A stretch of 64,000 bases of DNA from SZAS-79 sp964599095 (GCA_964599095.1 CAZREB010000006.1:230278-294277), one strand, 5' to 3'; shown: positions 45,594 through 55,232, counted from the stretch's first letter. A program made the numbers and translations. Notes: generated by a model from the sequence alone, not told the origin.

Positions 45594-46298
45594 ATGCGCT
45601 TCCTGATCGCGGCCTGGAAGACCTTCTGCTACGTGCTGGGGGCGCTTGTGCTGGCCGTGCTGCTCGTGCAAGGGTGGTTCTTCGTGCACGTCTGGTGGTG
45701 GTCCGGCCACAACCCTACGTCGACCGCCTTCATGGAAGCGCGCCTGGCCGTCCTGCAGCAAAAGGACCCGAGGGCCGCGCTCAAGCACCAATGGGCGCCT
45801 TATGAAAGAGTATCGACCAACCTGAAGCGGGCCGTGGTCGCGGCGGAGGACGCGAAATTCGTCGACCACGAAGGGTTCGATTGGGAAGGGATCCAGAAGG
45901 CGCTCGAGAAGAACGAGAAGAAGGGCAAGGTGGTGGCAGGCGGGTCGACCATAAGCCAGCAGCTGGCCAAGAACCTGTTCCTGTCTGGCAGCCGTTCCTG
46001 GGTCAGGAAGGGCGAGGAGGCGATCATCACCTGGATGCTCGAATCGACCCTGACCAAACGGCGGATCCTCGAGCTCTACCTGAACGTTGCCGAGTGGGGC
46101 ATCGGCGTGTTCGGCGCCGAGGCCGCTGCGCGCCACTATTTCGGCGTGCCGGCCGCGCAACTTTCCGCGCAACAGGCAGCGTGGCTGGCGGCAATCCTGC
46201 CCGCGCCGCAGCGCTACGACCGCAACCGCGGCTCGGCGTGGATCGCGAACAAGACCGAGATCATCCTGGCGCGGATGCCGGGCGCGCAGATCCCCTGA
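45594..46298 (+). CDS. mtgA: Monofunctional peptidoglycan glycosyltransferase
   Basis: 234 residues. One membrane anchor (about 10-35) and a GT51 domain with AAEDAKFVDHEGFDWEG (catalytic Glu), GGSTISQQLAKNLFLSGSR and KRRILELYLNVAEWG. It polymerises lipid II into glycan strands outside the membrane. It is coupled to aroE by a 6-nt gap. Confidence 0.96.
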   Translation: MRFLIAAWKTFCYVLGALVLAVLLVQGWFFVHVWWWSGHNPTSTAFMEARLAVLQQKDPRAALKHQWAPYERVSTNLKRAVVAAEDAKFVDHEGFDWEGIQKALEKNEKKGKVVAGGSTISQQLAKNLFLSGSRSWVRKGEEAIITWMLESTLTKRRILELYLNVAEWGIGVFGAEAAARHYFGVPAAQLSAQQAAWLAAILPAPQRYDRNRGSAWIANKTEIILARMPGAQIP

Positions 46299-46435
46299 AG
46301 CGCGCCGTGAAAGCGGCCGCGTGTTGCTTCGGCGCACGGGTGCCGACTGCGCATTTCATGTTTCGCCCCAAGCATCCTTTCTCTACAATGCGGTCACTTC
46401 CTTAATCGGCCCGCAACGGCCTGGGCTGGAGCGCC

Positions 46436-47872
46436 ATGGCCGACCTTGCCAACCGGCTGGAAATCGAGGACCTGCAGGAGAACCTGCAAGCGGTCCAGGA
46501 ACTCCTGCAGCGCCACGAATTGTCGGAGGAAAGCGCATCGCACGGGGACGCGTCCCCGGCGGCTGGCAATGCGGAGCGCGCCCGCCACCTGACCGAGCTT
46601 CGCTCGAAGCTCGAGCGCCTGCATCCGGCCGACATTGCGTTCATCCTGGAATCGCTTCCGCTGCAGGAACGCCTGGTCGTCTGGGACCTCGTCAAGGCCG
46701 ACCGCGACGGCGAGATCCTGCTCGAAGTCTCCGATGCGGTGCGCGAGTCGCTCATCGCGAGCATGGACCCGGAAGAGCTGGTCGCCGCCGCCGAGACGCT
46801 CGAGACCGACGAGCTTGCCGACCTCGCTCCGGACCTGCCCGAGGACGTCATCCAGGACGTCATCCGCTCGCTGCCGCTCGAGGAGAGGGAGCAGCTGCGC
46901 GCGGCGATGTCGTATGCCGACGGCACGGTCGGCGCCTTGATGGATTTTGACATGGTGACCGTGCGCGAGGACGTGACCCTCGAGGCGGTCACGCGTTACC
47001 TGAGACGGCTCGACGAACTGCCCGGGCATACCGACCAGCTTTTCGTCGTTGACCGAGACCAGAAGCTCAAGGGCGCGCTGCCGCTCGCCCGGCTCATCGT
47101 CTCGGACCTCGACTTCGAAGTCGGCCGGGTGATGCTGCCCGAACTGATCACGTTCAATCCGCAAGACAGGGCCGACGATGCCGCACAGGCATTCGAGCGC
47201 TATGACCTCGTCTCCGCCCCGGTCGTGGACGCCGACGGCCGGCTCGTCGCGCGCCTTACCGTGGACGTGGTAGTCGACTATATCCGCGAATCGAGCGCCG
47301 AGCAGGTCCTGGCGGAAGCCGGCCTGAGCGAGGAGGAGGACATCTTCGCGTCGGTGTGGGACAGCTTCCGGAACCGCTGGTCCTGGCTTGCGGTGAACCT
47401 CATCACGGCCTTCATCGCCTCGCGGGTCATCGGCGCGTTCGAGGGCTCGATTGCAAAACTCGTGGCCCTTGCCGCATTGATGCCCATCGTGGCCGGTATC
47501 GGAGGAAATTCCGGCAACCAGACGACCACGATGATCGTCCGTGCGCTGGCGCTCGGGCAGTTGCAGTCGCCCTATTGGCGCAAGCTGTTGAACAAGGAGC
47601 TGGGCGTCGCGCTGCTCAACGGGTTGGTCTGGGGCGGCCTGCTCGGCGCGCTTGCCTGGTATCTGTACGGCAACTGGGCGCTGGGCGCGGTCATGACGCT
47701 CGCAATGACGCTCAATCTCGTGCTCGCGGCATTCATGGGGGTGGCGATCCCCTACGTCAGGCAGAAGGTGGGCAAGGATCCGGCCGTCGGATCGAGCGTG
47801 CTGATCACCGCCTGCACCGATTCCGGCGGTTTCTTCATCTTCCTCGGCCTGGCGACGCTATTCCTGCTCTAG
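46436..47872 (+). CDS. mgtE: Magnesium transporter MgtE
   Basis: 478 residues. The N-terminal superhelical domain (about 50-160) has HPADIAFILESLP, two CBS domains follow (about 160-285), then a five-helix membrane part with the pore motif MPIVAGIGGNSGNQTTTMIVRAL and ACTDSGGFFIFLGLATLFL. The cytoplasmic domains act as a magnesium sensor in this family. A TACAAT -10-like element lies at 46384-46389. No magnesium riboswitch was recognised in the 137-nt leader. The 3' end overlaps the convergent GNAT gene by 15 nt. Confidence 0.96.
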   Translation: MADLANRLEIEDLQENLQAVQELLQRHELSEESASHGDASPAAGNAERARHLTELRSKLERLHPADIAFILESLPLQERLVVWDLVKADRDGEILLEVSDAVRESLIASMDPEELVAAAETLETDELADLAPDLPEDVIQDVIRSLPLEEREQLRAAMSYADGTVGALMDFDMVTVREDVTLEAVTRYLRRLDELPGHTDQLFVVDRDQKLKGALPLARLIVSDLDFEVGRVMLPELITFNPQDRADDAAQAFERYDLVSAPVVDADGRLVARLTVDVVVDYIRESSAEQVLAEAGLSEEEDIFASVWDSFRNRWSWLAVNLITAFIASRVIGAFEGSIAKLVALAALMPIVAGIGGNSGNQTTTMIVRALALGQLQSPYWRKLLNKELGVALLNGLVWGGLLGALAWYLYGNWALGAVMTLAMTLNLVLAAFMGVAIPYVRQKVGKDPAVGSSVLITACTDSGGFFIFLGLATLFLL

Positions 47873-48451
47873 TCCGCTCCAGGCTGCGGCAATCCGCCGC
47901 GCCGCATGAGCTTGCGACTTGAGCGCGTAGTCGAACAGCGCCACGCGATCGGCAAAAAGGGCGTTCGCGATCGAAGCCGGGTCGCTCGGCGGCAGCTCGA
48001 GGCAGGCATCGGCTTCGCCGTGTTCGGACTTGATGCGCATGCCCTGCTTGCGCGCGAGGTGCATCATCGCGCCGTTTTCCGAAAGGCAATGCATGAAGAG
48101 GGTGGGTACGCCCCAGTTGCGCGCATGCGTGTGGGCGCGTGCGAGCAGTGCGCCGCCCATGCCACGGCCGCGGTACTGCGGCAGCACCGAGACGCCCAAC
48201 TCGGCGTAGCCCTTGCCGTGCGCAAGGTGTCCGACCCCCGCCAGCCGCACGTAGTCATCGAATATCCCGAATATCGCATCGCGGTCGAAATCGATACGCT
48301 CGACGTAGTCACGCACGCCATGGTCCGGAAGCCCGACACCAAAACGCAAACTGCGGTCTTCTACGCCCAGCGCAAGGAAATGCTCCGCCAATGCCGGGCG
48401 TTGCAGCCGCGACAACTCGGTTGTGACGTTATTCACGAATTTGAGGTCCAT
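47858..48451 (-). CDS. GNAT-family N-acetyltransferase
   Basis: 197 residues. A central GNAT fold with strand LGVSVLPQYRGRGMGGALLARA, the acetyl-CoA pyrophosphate-binding R/Q-x-x-G-x-G/A loop, followed by NGAMMHLARKQGM. Substrate unknown. The last about 50 residues (SDPASIANALFADRVALFDY) form an extra helix pair beyond the core. It converges on mgtE with a 15-nt overlap. Confidence 0.88.
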   Translation of the reverse strand: MDLKFVNNVTTELSRLQRPALAEHFLALGVEDRSLRFGVGLPDHGVRDYVERIDFDRDAIFGIFDDYVRLAGVGHLAHGKGYAELGVSVLPQYRGRGMGGALLARAHTHARNWGVPTLFMHCLSENGAMMHLARKQGMRIKSEHGEADACLELPPSDPASIANALFADRVALFDYALKSQAHAARRIAAAWSGLEQE

Positions 48452-48487
48452 TTGTTGTAGACCTCTCCACGCACGTTTCGTTCCGCC

Positions 48488-49774
48488 CTACCTCGCAATC
48501 ATCTGCAAGGCGTCCCGTGCCGCTGCCAGCGTGGCTTCGATGTCGGCGGCGTTGTGGGAGGCCGACACGAATCCGGCCTCGAATGCCGAGGGCGCGAGGT
48601 ACACGCCGCGCTCGAGCATCGCATGGAAGAAGGCGTTGAAGCGGTCGCGATCCGACGTCATGACCTCGGCGAAGCTCATGGGGACCCGTTCGCGGAAATA
48701 CAGGCCGAACATGCTGCCTACGGATTGCGCGGAAAAAGGCACTTTGGCCCGAGCGGCTTCGGCCACCAGGCCCTGGACCAGCGCCTGCGCAGTCTGCTCG
48801 ATCCTTTCCGCAAATCCGGGCGCCGACACCAGCTTGAGCGTTGCGATCCCGGCCGCTACCGCGACCGGGTTACCCGACAGCGTGCCGGCTTGGTACACAG
48901 GTCCGAGCGGCGCGATCTTCTCCATGATCTCCCGCCGGCCGCCAAAGGCGCCGACCGGCATGCCGCCGCCGATGACTTTGCCCAGCGTCGTCAGGTCGGG
49001 ACGGACGCCGTATCGAGCCTGCGCGCCACCCAACGCAACTCGAAACCCGGTCATGACCTCGTCGAAGACCAGGACCGCACCGTGCCTGGTGCATTGTTCG
49101 CGCAATGCCTCGAGGAAGCCCGGACGCGGGAGGATGAGGTTCATGTTGCCCGCAACGGGCTCGACAATCACACAGGCAATTTCGGAACCGCGCGCCGCAA
49201 ACAGCGCTTCGAGCTGGCTGACGTCGTTGTAATCGAGCACCACTGTGTGCCGCGCAATATCCTCCGGGACTCCGGCGGAGCTTGGGTTGCCGAACGTGAG
49301 CGCGCCCGATCCGGCCTTGACGAGCAGGCTGTCGGCATGACCGTGATAGCAGCCCTCGAACTTCACTATGGTGGCGCGGCCCGTATAGCCGCGGGCGAGC
49401 CGGATCGCGGTCATCGTGGCCTCCGTGCCCGAGGACACCAGGCGCACCATTTCGATCGACGGCACCAGCGCGCAGATCGTTTCGGCCAGTTCGATCTCCG
49501 ATTCGGTCGGAGCTCCGAAGGACAACGCCCGCGACGCTGCGGCCTGCACCGCCTCGACCACCGCCGGGTGCGTGTGGCCGGCGACCATCGGACCCCAGGA
49601 CCCGACGTAATCGATGTACCGCTTGCCATTGGCATCCCAAAGATGCGCGCCGGAGGCGCGCTCGAAGAAAAGCGGTGTGCCCCCGACGGCGCGGAAGGCG
49701 CGCACCGGCGAATTTACGCCTGCCGGAATGCGTTTCTGCGCGCGCAGGAATAGCTCTTCGTTGCGATTGCTCAT
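48488..49774 (-). CDS. hemL: Glutamate-1-semialdehyde 2,1-aminomutase
   Basis: 428 residues. A PLP enzyme making 5-aminolevulinate for haem by the C5 route. NEELFLRAQKRIPAGVNSPVRAF at the start, SGTEATMTAIRLARG for the phosphate, FDEVMTGFRV, and PLP-lysine Lys266 in TTLGKVIGGGMPVGAFGG. The ATG at 49774 overlaps the thiE stop (ATGA). It is thus the last gene of thiD-thiE-hemL. Confidence 0.98.
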   Translation of the reverse strand: MSNRNEELFLRAQKRIPAGVNSPVRAFRAVGGTPLFFERASGAHLWDANGKRYIDYVGSWGPMVAGHTHPAVVEAVQAAASRALSFGAPTESEIELAETICALVPSIEMVRLVSSGTEATMTAIRLARGYTGRATIVKFEGCYHGHADSLLVKAGSGALTFGNPSSAGVPEDIARHTVVLDYNDVSQLEALFAARGSEIACVIVEPVAGNMNLILPRPGFLEALREQCTRHGAVLVFDEVMTGFRVALGGAQARYGVRPDLTTLGKVIGGGMPVGAFGGRREIMEKIAPLGPVYQAGTLSGNPVAVAAGIATLKLVSAPGFAERIEQTAQALVQGLVAEAARAKVPFSAQSVGSMFGLYFRERVPMSFAEVMTSDRDRFNAFFHAMLERGVYLAPSAFEAGFVSASHNAADIEATLAAARDALQMIAR

Positions 49775-50385
49775 GCTGGACCTTTCCCGAACAGTCTTCG
49801 ATAGGCTGCGGCGCGCCCGGCGATGTCCGACGCGCCGAAAAGGTCGGAGATCACCGCAAGACAGTCGGCGCCGGAAGAAATCACCTGCGGCGCATTCTCG
49901 ACCGTAATTCCGCCGATCGCCACCAATGGAACACCAAGGTCGCGCGCGCGCGAAAACAGGTCGAGCGCGGCGCGTCCCGCTCCCGGCTTCGTGCCGGAGG
50001 CAAATACGCTGCCGAACGCCACATGGTCCGCACCGTTGGCCACGGCCGCTTCGGCCGCATCGAGGCTCGCGTAGCACGATACACCGAGGCGCTTTCCCGG
50101 CAGGATGCGGCGCGCTGCCGCGACGTCGCCATCATCCCGCCCGACATGCGCACCGTCGGCATCGATTGCGGCGGCCAGCGCCACGTCGTCGTTGACGATC
50201 AGCGGCACGCGTCGCGCGCGTGCCAGGCGCAACAGTGCTTCGGCTTGTTCCCTGCGCAGCGCGGCGTCTGCGAGCTTGTTGCGATACTGGAGGATCGCGA
50301 CTCCGCCTTCGAGCGCTTGCGCGACCATGCGCTCGAGCGCAGCCGTCGACGCCACGTCCGGGGTGACGGCGTACAGGCCTCTCAC
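49771..50385 (-). CDS. thiE: Thiamine-phosphate synthase
   Basis: 204 residues from a GTG overlapping the thiD stop (GTGA). A TIM barrel joining the pyrimidine and thiazole phosphates. VAILQYRNK is the substrate-binding region, VPLIVNDDVALAAAIDADGAHVGRDD the pyrophosphate and magnesium site, and VAFGSVFASGTKPGA and VAIGGIT follow. Overlaps at both ends show tight coupling. Confidence 0.96.
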   Translation of the reverse strand: MRGLYAVTPDVASTAALERMVAQALEGGVAILQYRNKLADAALRREQAEALLRLARARRVPLIVNDDVALAAAIDADGAHVGRDDGDVAAARRILPGKRLGVSCYASLDAAEAAVANGADHVAFGSVFASGTKPGAGRAALDLFSRARDLGVPLVAIGGITVENAPQVISSGADCLAVISDLFGASDIAGRAAAYRRLFGKGPA

Positions 50386-51233
50386 GGTCGTTCGCGGTCG
50401 TTCTCGGGCGCTTCGGCGCCCTCGCCCTCGACTTCGCGCGCCCAGAAGAAGCGGTCGGGCAGGTGCTGTCCCATCCCGGGGCGAAAGCCGTGCGCGAGCG
50501 CCTGCCAGGTGTATTCCTGGGCCTCTTTCACCGCTTCCGGGACGTCGAGGCCATTGGCCATCGTTGCGGCGATTGCCGAGGCAAGCGTGCAGCCGGAGCC
50601 GTGATAGCTGCCCGCAAGCCGCTTCCAGCGGTCGCTGCGCACGATGCCTCCCTCGCCGTAGAGCGTGTTGATGACCTCCGGCGTGTTCTCGTGCGTGCCG
50701 GTGATCAGCACGAATTCGCAACCCAGGTCCACCAGGCGGGTGGCGCATTCGTCGAGGCCGGGCTCATCGCCTTCCTCGTCTTCCTCCGCCAGGCGCCTCG
50801 CCTCCATGCTGTTGGGTGTCAGGACCGTCGTCTGCGGGACGAGGAGTTCCCGCATTGCGACGATCATGTCATCGCTCGAGAGCGGGTCGCCACGCCCGGA
50901 CGCGAGCACCGGGTCCATGATGACCGGGATCGAAGGGTAGTCGGAAATGATCTCGGCGATCGCGGTGACGTTCTCGATCGATCCGAGCACGCCCAGCTTG
51001 AACGCCGCGACCGGCATGTCCTCGAGGAGCTTCCTCGCCTGGTCGACGACCCAGTCGCTGTCGATCGCGAGCAGGTCCTCCACGCCGCGCGTGTCCTGCA
51101 CCGTAAGCGCGGTGACCACCGACAGCGGGTGGCAGCCCATGCTCGCGAGAGTAAGGAGGTCCGCCTGCAGTCCCGCGCCCCCGGTCGGATCGGAGGCCGC
51201 GAAGGTCAGCACTATCGGGGGCAGGGAAGGCAT
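50382..51233 (-). CDS. thiD: Hydroxymethylpyrimidine/phosphomethylpyrimidine kinase
   Basis: 283 residues of the ribokinase superfamily. VLTFAASDPTGGAGLQADL at the start, MDPVLASGRGDPL, LTPNSMEARRLAE and YHGSGCTLASAIAA with the anion hole. Phosphorylates HMP twice for thiamine. The ATG at 51233 is chosen because it directly precedes the family N-terminus. A run of acidic residues (EEDEEGDEPG, about 157-166) is an unusual insert. No TPP riboswitch was recognised upstream. Confidence 0.95.
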   Translation of the reverse strand: MPSLPPIVLTFAASDPTGGAGLQADLLTLASMGCHPLSVVTALTVQDTRGVEDLLAIDSDWVVDQARKLLEDMPVAAFKLGVLGSIENVTAIAEIISDYPSIPVIMDPVLASGRGDPLSSDDMIVAMRELLVPQTTVLTPNSMEARRLAEEDEEGDEPGLDECATRLVDLGCEFVLITGTHENTPEVINTLYGEGGIVRSDRWKRLAGSYHGSGCTLASAIAATMANGLDVPEAVKEAQEYTWQALAHGFRPGMGQHLPDRFFWAREVEGEGAEAPENDRERP

Positions 51234-51335
51234 GGCGGGGTCCGTTGCGAGCGGCACCCGGGACAGTGCAGCGGCGCGGGGACCTCGCGGATAAGTTAAG
51301 ATGCCGGGCCATTTTAACTCACCCGTTCCGCGCAC

Positions 51336-51518
51336 ATGTCCGAAAACAAGGAATTCCGCAGCTGGATGTGCCTCATTTGCGGCTGGATCTACGACGAGGC
51401 CGCCGGCCTTCCCGAGGAAGGCATCGCGCCCGGCACGCGCTGGGAGGACGTGCCGATCAACTGGACATGCCCCGAGTGCGGCGCGCGCAAGGACGATTTC
51501 GAGATGGTCGAGATCTAA
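51336..51518 (+). CDS. Rubredoxin
   Basis: 60 residues, one iron bound by four cysteines: CLICGWIYDEAAG and CPECGARKDDFEMVE. A small electron carrier, in this group often linked to alkane hydroxylase or oxidative-stress enzymes, none of which is nearby. It is divergent from thiD and lies 222 nt before the pilus chemosensory operon. Confidence 0.96.
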   Translation: MSENKEFRSWMCLICGWIYDEAAGLPEEGIAPGTRWEDVPINWTCPECGARKDDFEMVEI

Positions 51519-51637
51519 CCGTCTGCGTTGCCGATTTTTCCTGCGTTTCGCAACTGTTCACCTTACACTGACGGTAGTCCCGCGGCCGTGCGCGACCGGT
51601 CCGCATCGGCGTCCGCCTGACGAGGGCCCTCCCGACC

Positions 51638-51667
51638 TTGCCTTGAATTTGGGTTGGCGCCTAGTAT
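51638..51667 (+). promoter_or_regulatory. Candidate promoter of the pilG-chpA operon
   Basis: TTGCCT (51638-51643) and TAGTAT (51662-51667) are separated by 18 nt, a sigma-70-like arrangement 73 nt before pilG. It is the best of several weak candidates in the 222-nt gap after the rubredoxin gene, which otherwise shows nothing clear. Confidence 0.35.
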
Positions 51668-51740
51668 CCGGTCGGCTCCGGGCGGCGTGCCCGGAGGCAT
51701 CGGCCCCGAAAGCCGGGACAAGTTGACAGCGAGGGCAGGC

Positions 51741-52157
51741 ATGACAGACACGGCTGCCGAACCAAGAGGGAGCCTTGCGGGCGTCAAGGTCATGGTGATC
51801 GACGACTCGAACACCATCCGGCGCAGCGCCGAAATCTTCCTGCTCCAGGCAGGGGCGACCGTGATCCTGGCCGAGGATGGCTTCGATGCGCTGGCGAAAA
51901 TAGCCGACTACCAGCCCGAGGTGGTGTTCGTCGACATCATGATGCCGCGCCTGGACGGCTACCAGACCTGCGCGCTGATCAAGAAGAACCCAAGGTTCTC
52001 GGCCACGCCCGTCGTCATGCTGTCCTCCAAGGACGGCCTGTTCGACCGTGCGCGCGGCCGCATGGTGGGCTCCGACGAGTACCTGACCAAGCCTTTCACC
52101 AAGGACAGTCTGCTCAAGACCGTCGGCGCGCACGTACGCGGCGCGTCCGGCAGTTGA
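51741..52157 (+). CDS. pilG: Twitching motility response regulator PilG
   Basis: 138 residues: a single receiver domain after a short tail. The acidic pocket IDDSN and phospho-acceptor Asp in VVFVDIMMPRLDGYQ, with the switch threonine/serine in VVMLSSKDG and Lys in YLTKPF. In Pseudomonas, PilG promotes pilus extension. The ATG at 51741 has GAGGG upstream. It heads pilG-pilH-pilI-pilJ-chpA. Confidence 0.93.
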   Translation: MTDTAAEPRGSLAGVKVMVIDDSNTIRRSAEIFLLQAGATVILAEDGFDALAKIADYQPEVVFVDIMMPRLDGYQTCALIKKNPRFSATPVVMLSSKDGLFDRARGRMVGSDEYLTKPFTKDSLLKTVGAHVRGASGS

Positions 52158-52178
52158 GCGGAATACCGAGAGAGTTCC

Positions 52179-52544
52179 ATGCCGATCAAGAAGATTCTCG
52201 TCGTCGACGATTCCCCGACCGAGCGCCAGTTCATGCTGGAGGCGCTGTCCAGGCTGGGCTACCAGGTGGTGCTTGCCGAAAGCGGCGAGGAGGGCGTGGC
52301 CAAGGCGCGCACCGAACTGCCCGAACTCGTGCTGATGGACGTCGTCATGCCGGGCTCGAACGGTTTCCAGGCCACCCGCCAGATCGCGAGGGACGAGGCG
52401 ACGAAGCACATCCCAGTGATCATCTGCACGACCAAGTCGCAGGAAACCGACCGCATCTGGGGCATGCGGCAGGGAGCCCGCGACTACATCGTGAAGCCCG
52501 TCGACGTGAACGAACTCGCCGCAAAGATCGCGGCCCTCGGCTGA
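52179..52544 (+). CDS. pilH: Twitching motility response regulator PilH
   Basis: 121 residues, CheY-like. KKILVVDDSPTERQFMLEAL, phospho-acceptor Asp in LVLMDVVMPGSNGFQ, switch threonine in VIICTTKSQETD and lysine in YIVKPVD. In the model system PilH opposes PilG or acts as a phosphate sink. 21 nt after pilG and 4 nt before pilI. Confidence 0.94.
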   Translation: MPIKKILVVDDSPTERQFMLEALSRLGYQVVLAESGEEGVAKARTELPELVLMDVVMPGSNGFQATRQIARDEATKHIPVIICTTKSQETDRIWGMRQGARDYIVKPVDVNELAAKIAALG

Positions 52545-52548
52545 CGCC

Positions 52549-53061
52549 ATGTCCAGACGCGTCAGCCTCAAGGAATTCCAGGAAGGCCTGGCGAACCGCC
52601 TCAAGGCGGCCGCCACCGAGTCGGCACCCTCGGCGCGGTTGGGGTTCGAGGCCGGCGGGGTCCTTTGGCTGGCGAAACTCGACAGCTCGGGCGAAGTCCT
52701 GCAGGTCCCGGAAATCCAGCGCGTGCCGCTTACGCGCAACTGGTTTCTCGGCGTGGCGAACATCCGGGGGGCGCTGTACGGGGTTTCCGACTTCGGCGCC
52801 TTCCTGGGCGGCCCGGCGACCGCGCGCGGGCCCGAGAACCGTCTGTTGCTGATCGGCCAGCCAGTGGGAATGAATTGCGCCCTGCTCGTGACCCGCCTGG
52901 CCGGGCTGCGCAACGTGGGCGAATACAGCGCGGAGCACTCGGCCACGGGCGCCGCCTGGTCGGCCGCGACGTGGCGCGACAAGGAGGGCCGCCTCTGGCG
53001 CGAGTTGGATGCGCCGCAGCTTCTCGCGCATCGCGATTTTCTCGAGATAGCCGTCCACTAG
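52549..53061 (+). CDS. pilI: CheW-like adaptor PilI
   Basis: 170 residues. A CheW fold (GVLWLAKLDSSGEVLQVPEI ... NWFLGVANIRGALYGVSDFGAFLG) that couples the receptor PilJ to the kinase ChpA. The VANIRG stretch matches the CheW consensus VVNLRG. It follows pilH after 4 nt and is followed 31 nt later by pilJ. Confidence 0.92.
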   Translation: MSRRVSLKEFQEGLANRLKAAATESAPSARLGFEAGGVLWLAKLDSSGEVLQVPEIQRVPLTRNWFLGVANIRGALYGVSDFGAFLGGPATARGPENRLLLIGQPVGMNCALLVTRLAGLRNVGEYSAEHSATGAAWSAATWRDKEGRLWRELDAPQLLAHRDFLEIAVH

Positions 53062-53092
53062 CGGCTCAGGAAGGATCAACGGAGGAGGATTC

Positions 53093-55198
53093 ATGGCATT
53101 CAAACTGCCCTTCAAACCAGGAGCGAGGCCGGCCGCGGCCAAGGCCCCGGGCGACAGTCCCGGTTCGGCCGCAGGCGCCAAGGCGGCGGGAAGGAACCTT
53201 CGCCTCTATTTGACGCCGGCACTTGTCGTCCTGTTGTTCCTGGCAGGGTTGCTCGTCTTCTTCAATGCGCGCGAATCGAAGTTTGGCGCGATCTATATCG
53301 CCGACGCCGGGCAATTGCGCATGCTTTCGCAGCGCCTTGCCAAGGCCGCGCAGCAAAGCCTGCTTGGCAACCCCGAGGCATTCAAGCAAGTGGCAGCCAG
53401 CCGAGATGCGTTCAATGCAATCCTCGAGCGACTCGTCAGGGGCGGCGAGGCCGGCGGCGTGGCCGTGCCGGCTTCGCCCGACAGGATCCAGCCGGTGCTG
53501 GAGGCCCTCTCCAGGGAGTGGCAGAAAACCGAGCAGAACGCCACGATCCTCCTCAAGGAACAGAAGAACCTCGTCGGCCTCGGCGCAGCGGTTGCGCAGG
53601 TGAACGGCTCGAACCCGCAGTTGCTCGACCTCGCGGAGCGCGTGCAGGCCCTCAAGCTGCAGAACGCCGCGTCGACTCGCGAGATCTCGACCGCCGGTCA
53701 GCTCGTGATGCTGACCCAGCGGCTGGCGAAGAACGCGAACGCCCTTCTCGCGGGCGAAACCGTCGACTCCGAAGTGGCCTTCCTGCTCGGCAAGGACACC
53801 AACGAATTCCGCACACTGCTGGCGGCGCTGCGCGAAGGCAATGCCCAGATGCGTCTGCCCCCCGCGAAGGATGAGGAGACCGTCGCCCGGCTCGACGAAC
53901 TCGCGACCGCATTCAAGACCTACCAGGATTCCGCCTCGGCGATCCTCGGCAATATGCAAAGGCTGATCGCGGCCAAGAACGCCGCCGCTGCGATCTTTGC
54001 CGATTCCGAAAAGCTTCTTCAGGCCGCCGAGAAGGCGGCCTCCGAGTACGACGCCGACCTATCCGGCAGCCGCCTGATCTACCTGATCCTCCTGCTGGGG
54101 CTCGCCGCCGTGGTGGTGGCGGGATTCATCGCGTTCGACTTCGTTCGCGACGAGCAGCGCCGCCGCGAGGAGGCGGAGAAGCAGCAGGCCGCGGTAAGGC
54201 GCCAGAACGAGCAGAACCAGGCCGCGATCCTGCGCCTGATGAACGAGATGCAGACCTTTGCCGAAGGCGACCTTACGGTCAAGGCGACCGTGAACGAGGA
54301 CATCACCGGCGCAGTGGCCGACTCGGTGAACTTCGCCATCGAGGAGCTGCGCAGTCTGGTGAGCCGGATCACGGCCGCCGCCGACCAGGTCACGGTCGCA
54401 TCGGATTCGGCGCAGAAGACCTCGGTCGATATGCTCGCCGCCAACGACAGGCAGTCCGAGGAGATCAAGAACACCAGCGCCCAGGTGCTCGGCATGGCGC
54501 GAACCATCAACGACGTTTCCTCGAGCGCAACGCAGTCGGCCGAGGTCGCGCGCGCATCGCTCGCCGCCGCCGAGAAGGGCCAGCAGGCAGTGCAGAACGC
54601 GATCTCCGGCATGAACGACATCCGCGACCAGATCCAGGAGACCGCCAAGCGCATCAAGCGGCTGGGCGAATCCTCGCAGGAGATCGGCGAGATCGTCGAG
54701 CTGATCTCCGACATCACCGAGCAGACCAACGTGCTGGCGCTGAACGCCGCAATCCAGGCCGCCTCGGCAGGCGAGGCGGGGCGCGGATTCACCGTCGTGG
54801 CCGAGGAAGTGCAGCGCCTCGCGGAACGCTCGGGCGAGGCAACCAAGCAGATCGGCGCGATCGTGAAGACCATCCAGACGGACACGCAGGATGCGGTCTC
54901 CGCAATGGAAAAGAGCACCCAGGGCGTGGTCGAGGGCGCCAAGCTCTCGGACAATGCCGGCCAGGCGCTGGCCGAGATCGGCGAAGTGTCGCGCAAGCTC
55001 GCCCAGCTGATCGAATCGATTTCCCAGACTACGCAATCCCAGGCGAAAGCCGCCGGCGAAGTGGCGGTGAGCATGCGCAACATCCTCGGGATCACCGAGC
55101 AGGCAACCGAGGGCACCAAGCGCACCGCGCAGTCGGTCGGCCAGCTGGCCACGCTCGCGCGGGACCTGAAGAGCTCGGTGGCGAACTTCAAGCTCTGA
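53093..55198 (+). CDS. pilJ: Type IV pilus methyl-accepting chemoreceptor PilJ
   Basis: 701 residues. An N-terminal Ala/Lys-rich segment, membrane helix one (about 41-62: LYLTPALVVLLFLAGLLVFF), a periplasmic part with two PilJ-type modules (each starting ADAGQLRMLSQRLAK or STAGQLVMLTQRLAK), helix two (about 328-350), HAMP, and the cytoplasmic signalling domain with hairpin tip EQTNVLALNAAIQAASAGEAGRGFT-type sequence near residue 550. It passes pilus or surface signals to ChpA through PilI. Confidence 0.95.
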   Translation: MAFKLPFKPGARPAAAKAPGDSPGSAAGAKAAGRNLRLYLTPALVVLLFLAGLLVFFNARESKFGAIYIADAGQLRMLSQRLAKAAQQSLLGNPEAFKQVAASRDAFNAILERLVRGGEAGGVAVPASPDRIQPVLEALSREWQKTEQNATILLKEQKNLVGLGAAVAQVNGSNPQLLDLAERVQALKLQNAASTREISTAGQLVMLTQRLAKNANALLAGETVDSEVAFLLGKDTNEFRTLLAALREGNAQMRLPPAKDEETVARLDELATAFKTYQDSASAILGNMQRLIAAKNAAAAIFADSEKLLQAAEKAASEYDADLSGSRLIYLILLLGLAAVVVAGFIAFDFVRDEQRRREEAEKQQAAVRRQNEQNQAAILRLMNEMQTFAEGDLTVKATVNEDITGAVADSVNFAIEELRSLVSRITAAADQVTVASDSAQKTSVDMLAANDRQSEEIKNTSAQVLGMARTINDVSSSATQSAEVARASLAAAEKGQQAVQNAISGMNDIRDQIQETAKRIKRLGESSQEIGEIVELISDITEQTNVLALNAAIQAASAGEAGRGFTVVAEEVQRLAERSGEATKQIGAIVKTIQTDTQDAVSAMEKSTQGVVEGAKLSDNAGQALAEIGEVSRKLAQLIESISQTTQSQAKAAGEVAVSMRNILGITEQATEGTKRTAQSVGQLATLARDLKSSVANFKL

Positions 55199-55232
55199 CC
55201 GCCAATCAAGTGACCGCCAAACTCCCGTCGTG

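Noticed and set aside
46299..46435. Magnesium (M-box or ykkC-like) riboswitch in front of mgtE
   Set aside because: The leader is short and shows only a promoter-like TACAAT; none of the conserved M-box pieces are recognised.
51234..51335. TPP riboswitch in front of thiD-thiE-hemL
   Set aside because: The thi-box conserved segments (CUGAGA and the paired 3' part) are not seen in this 100-nt gap.
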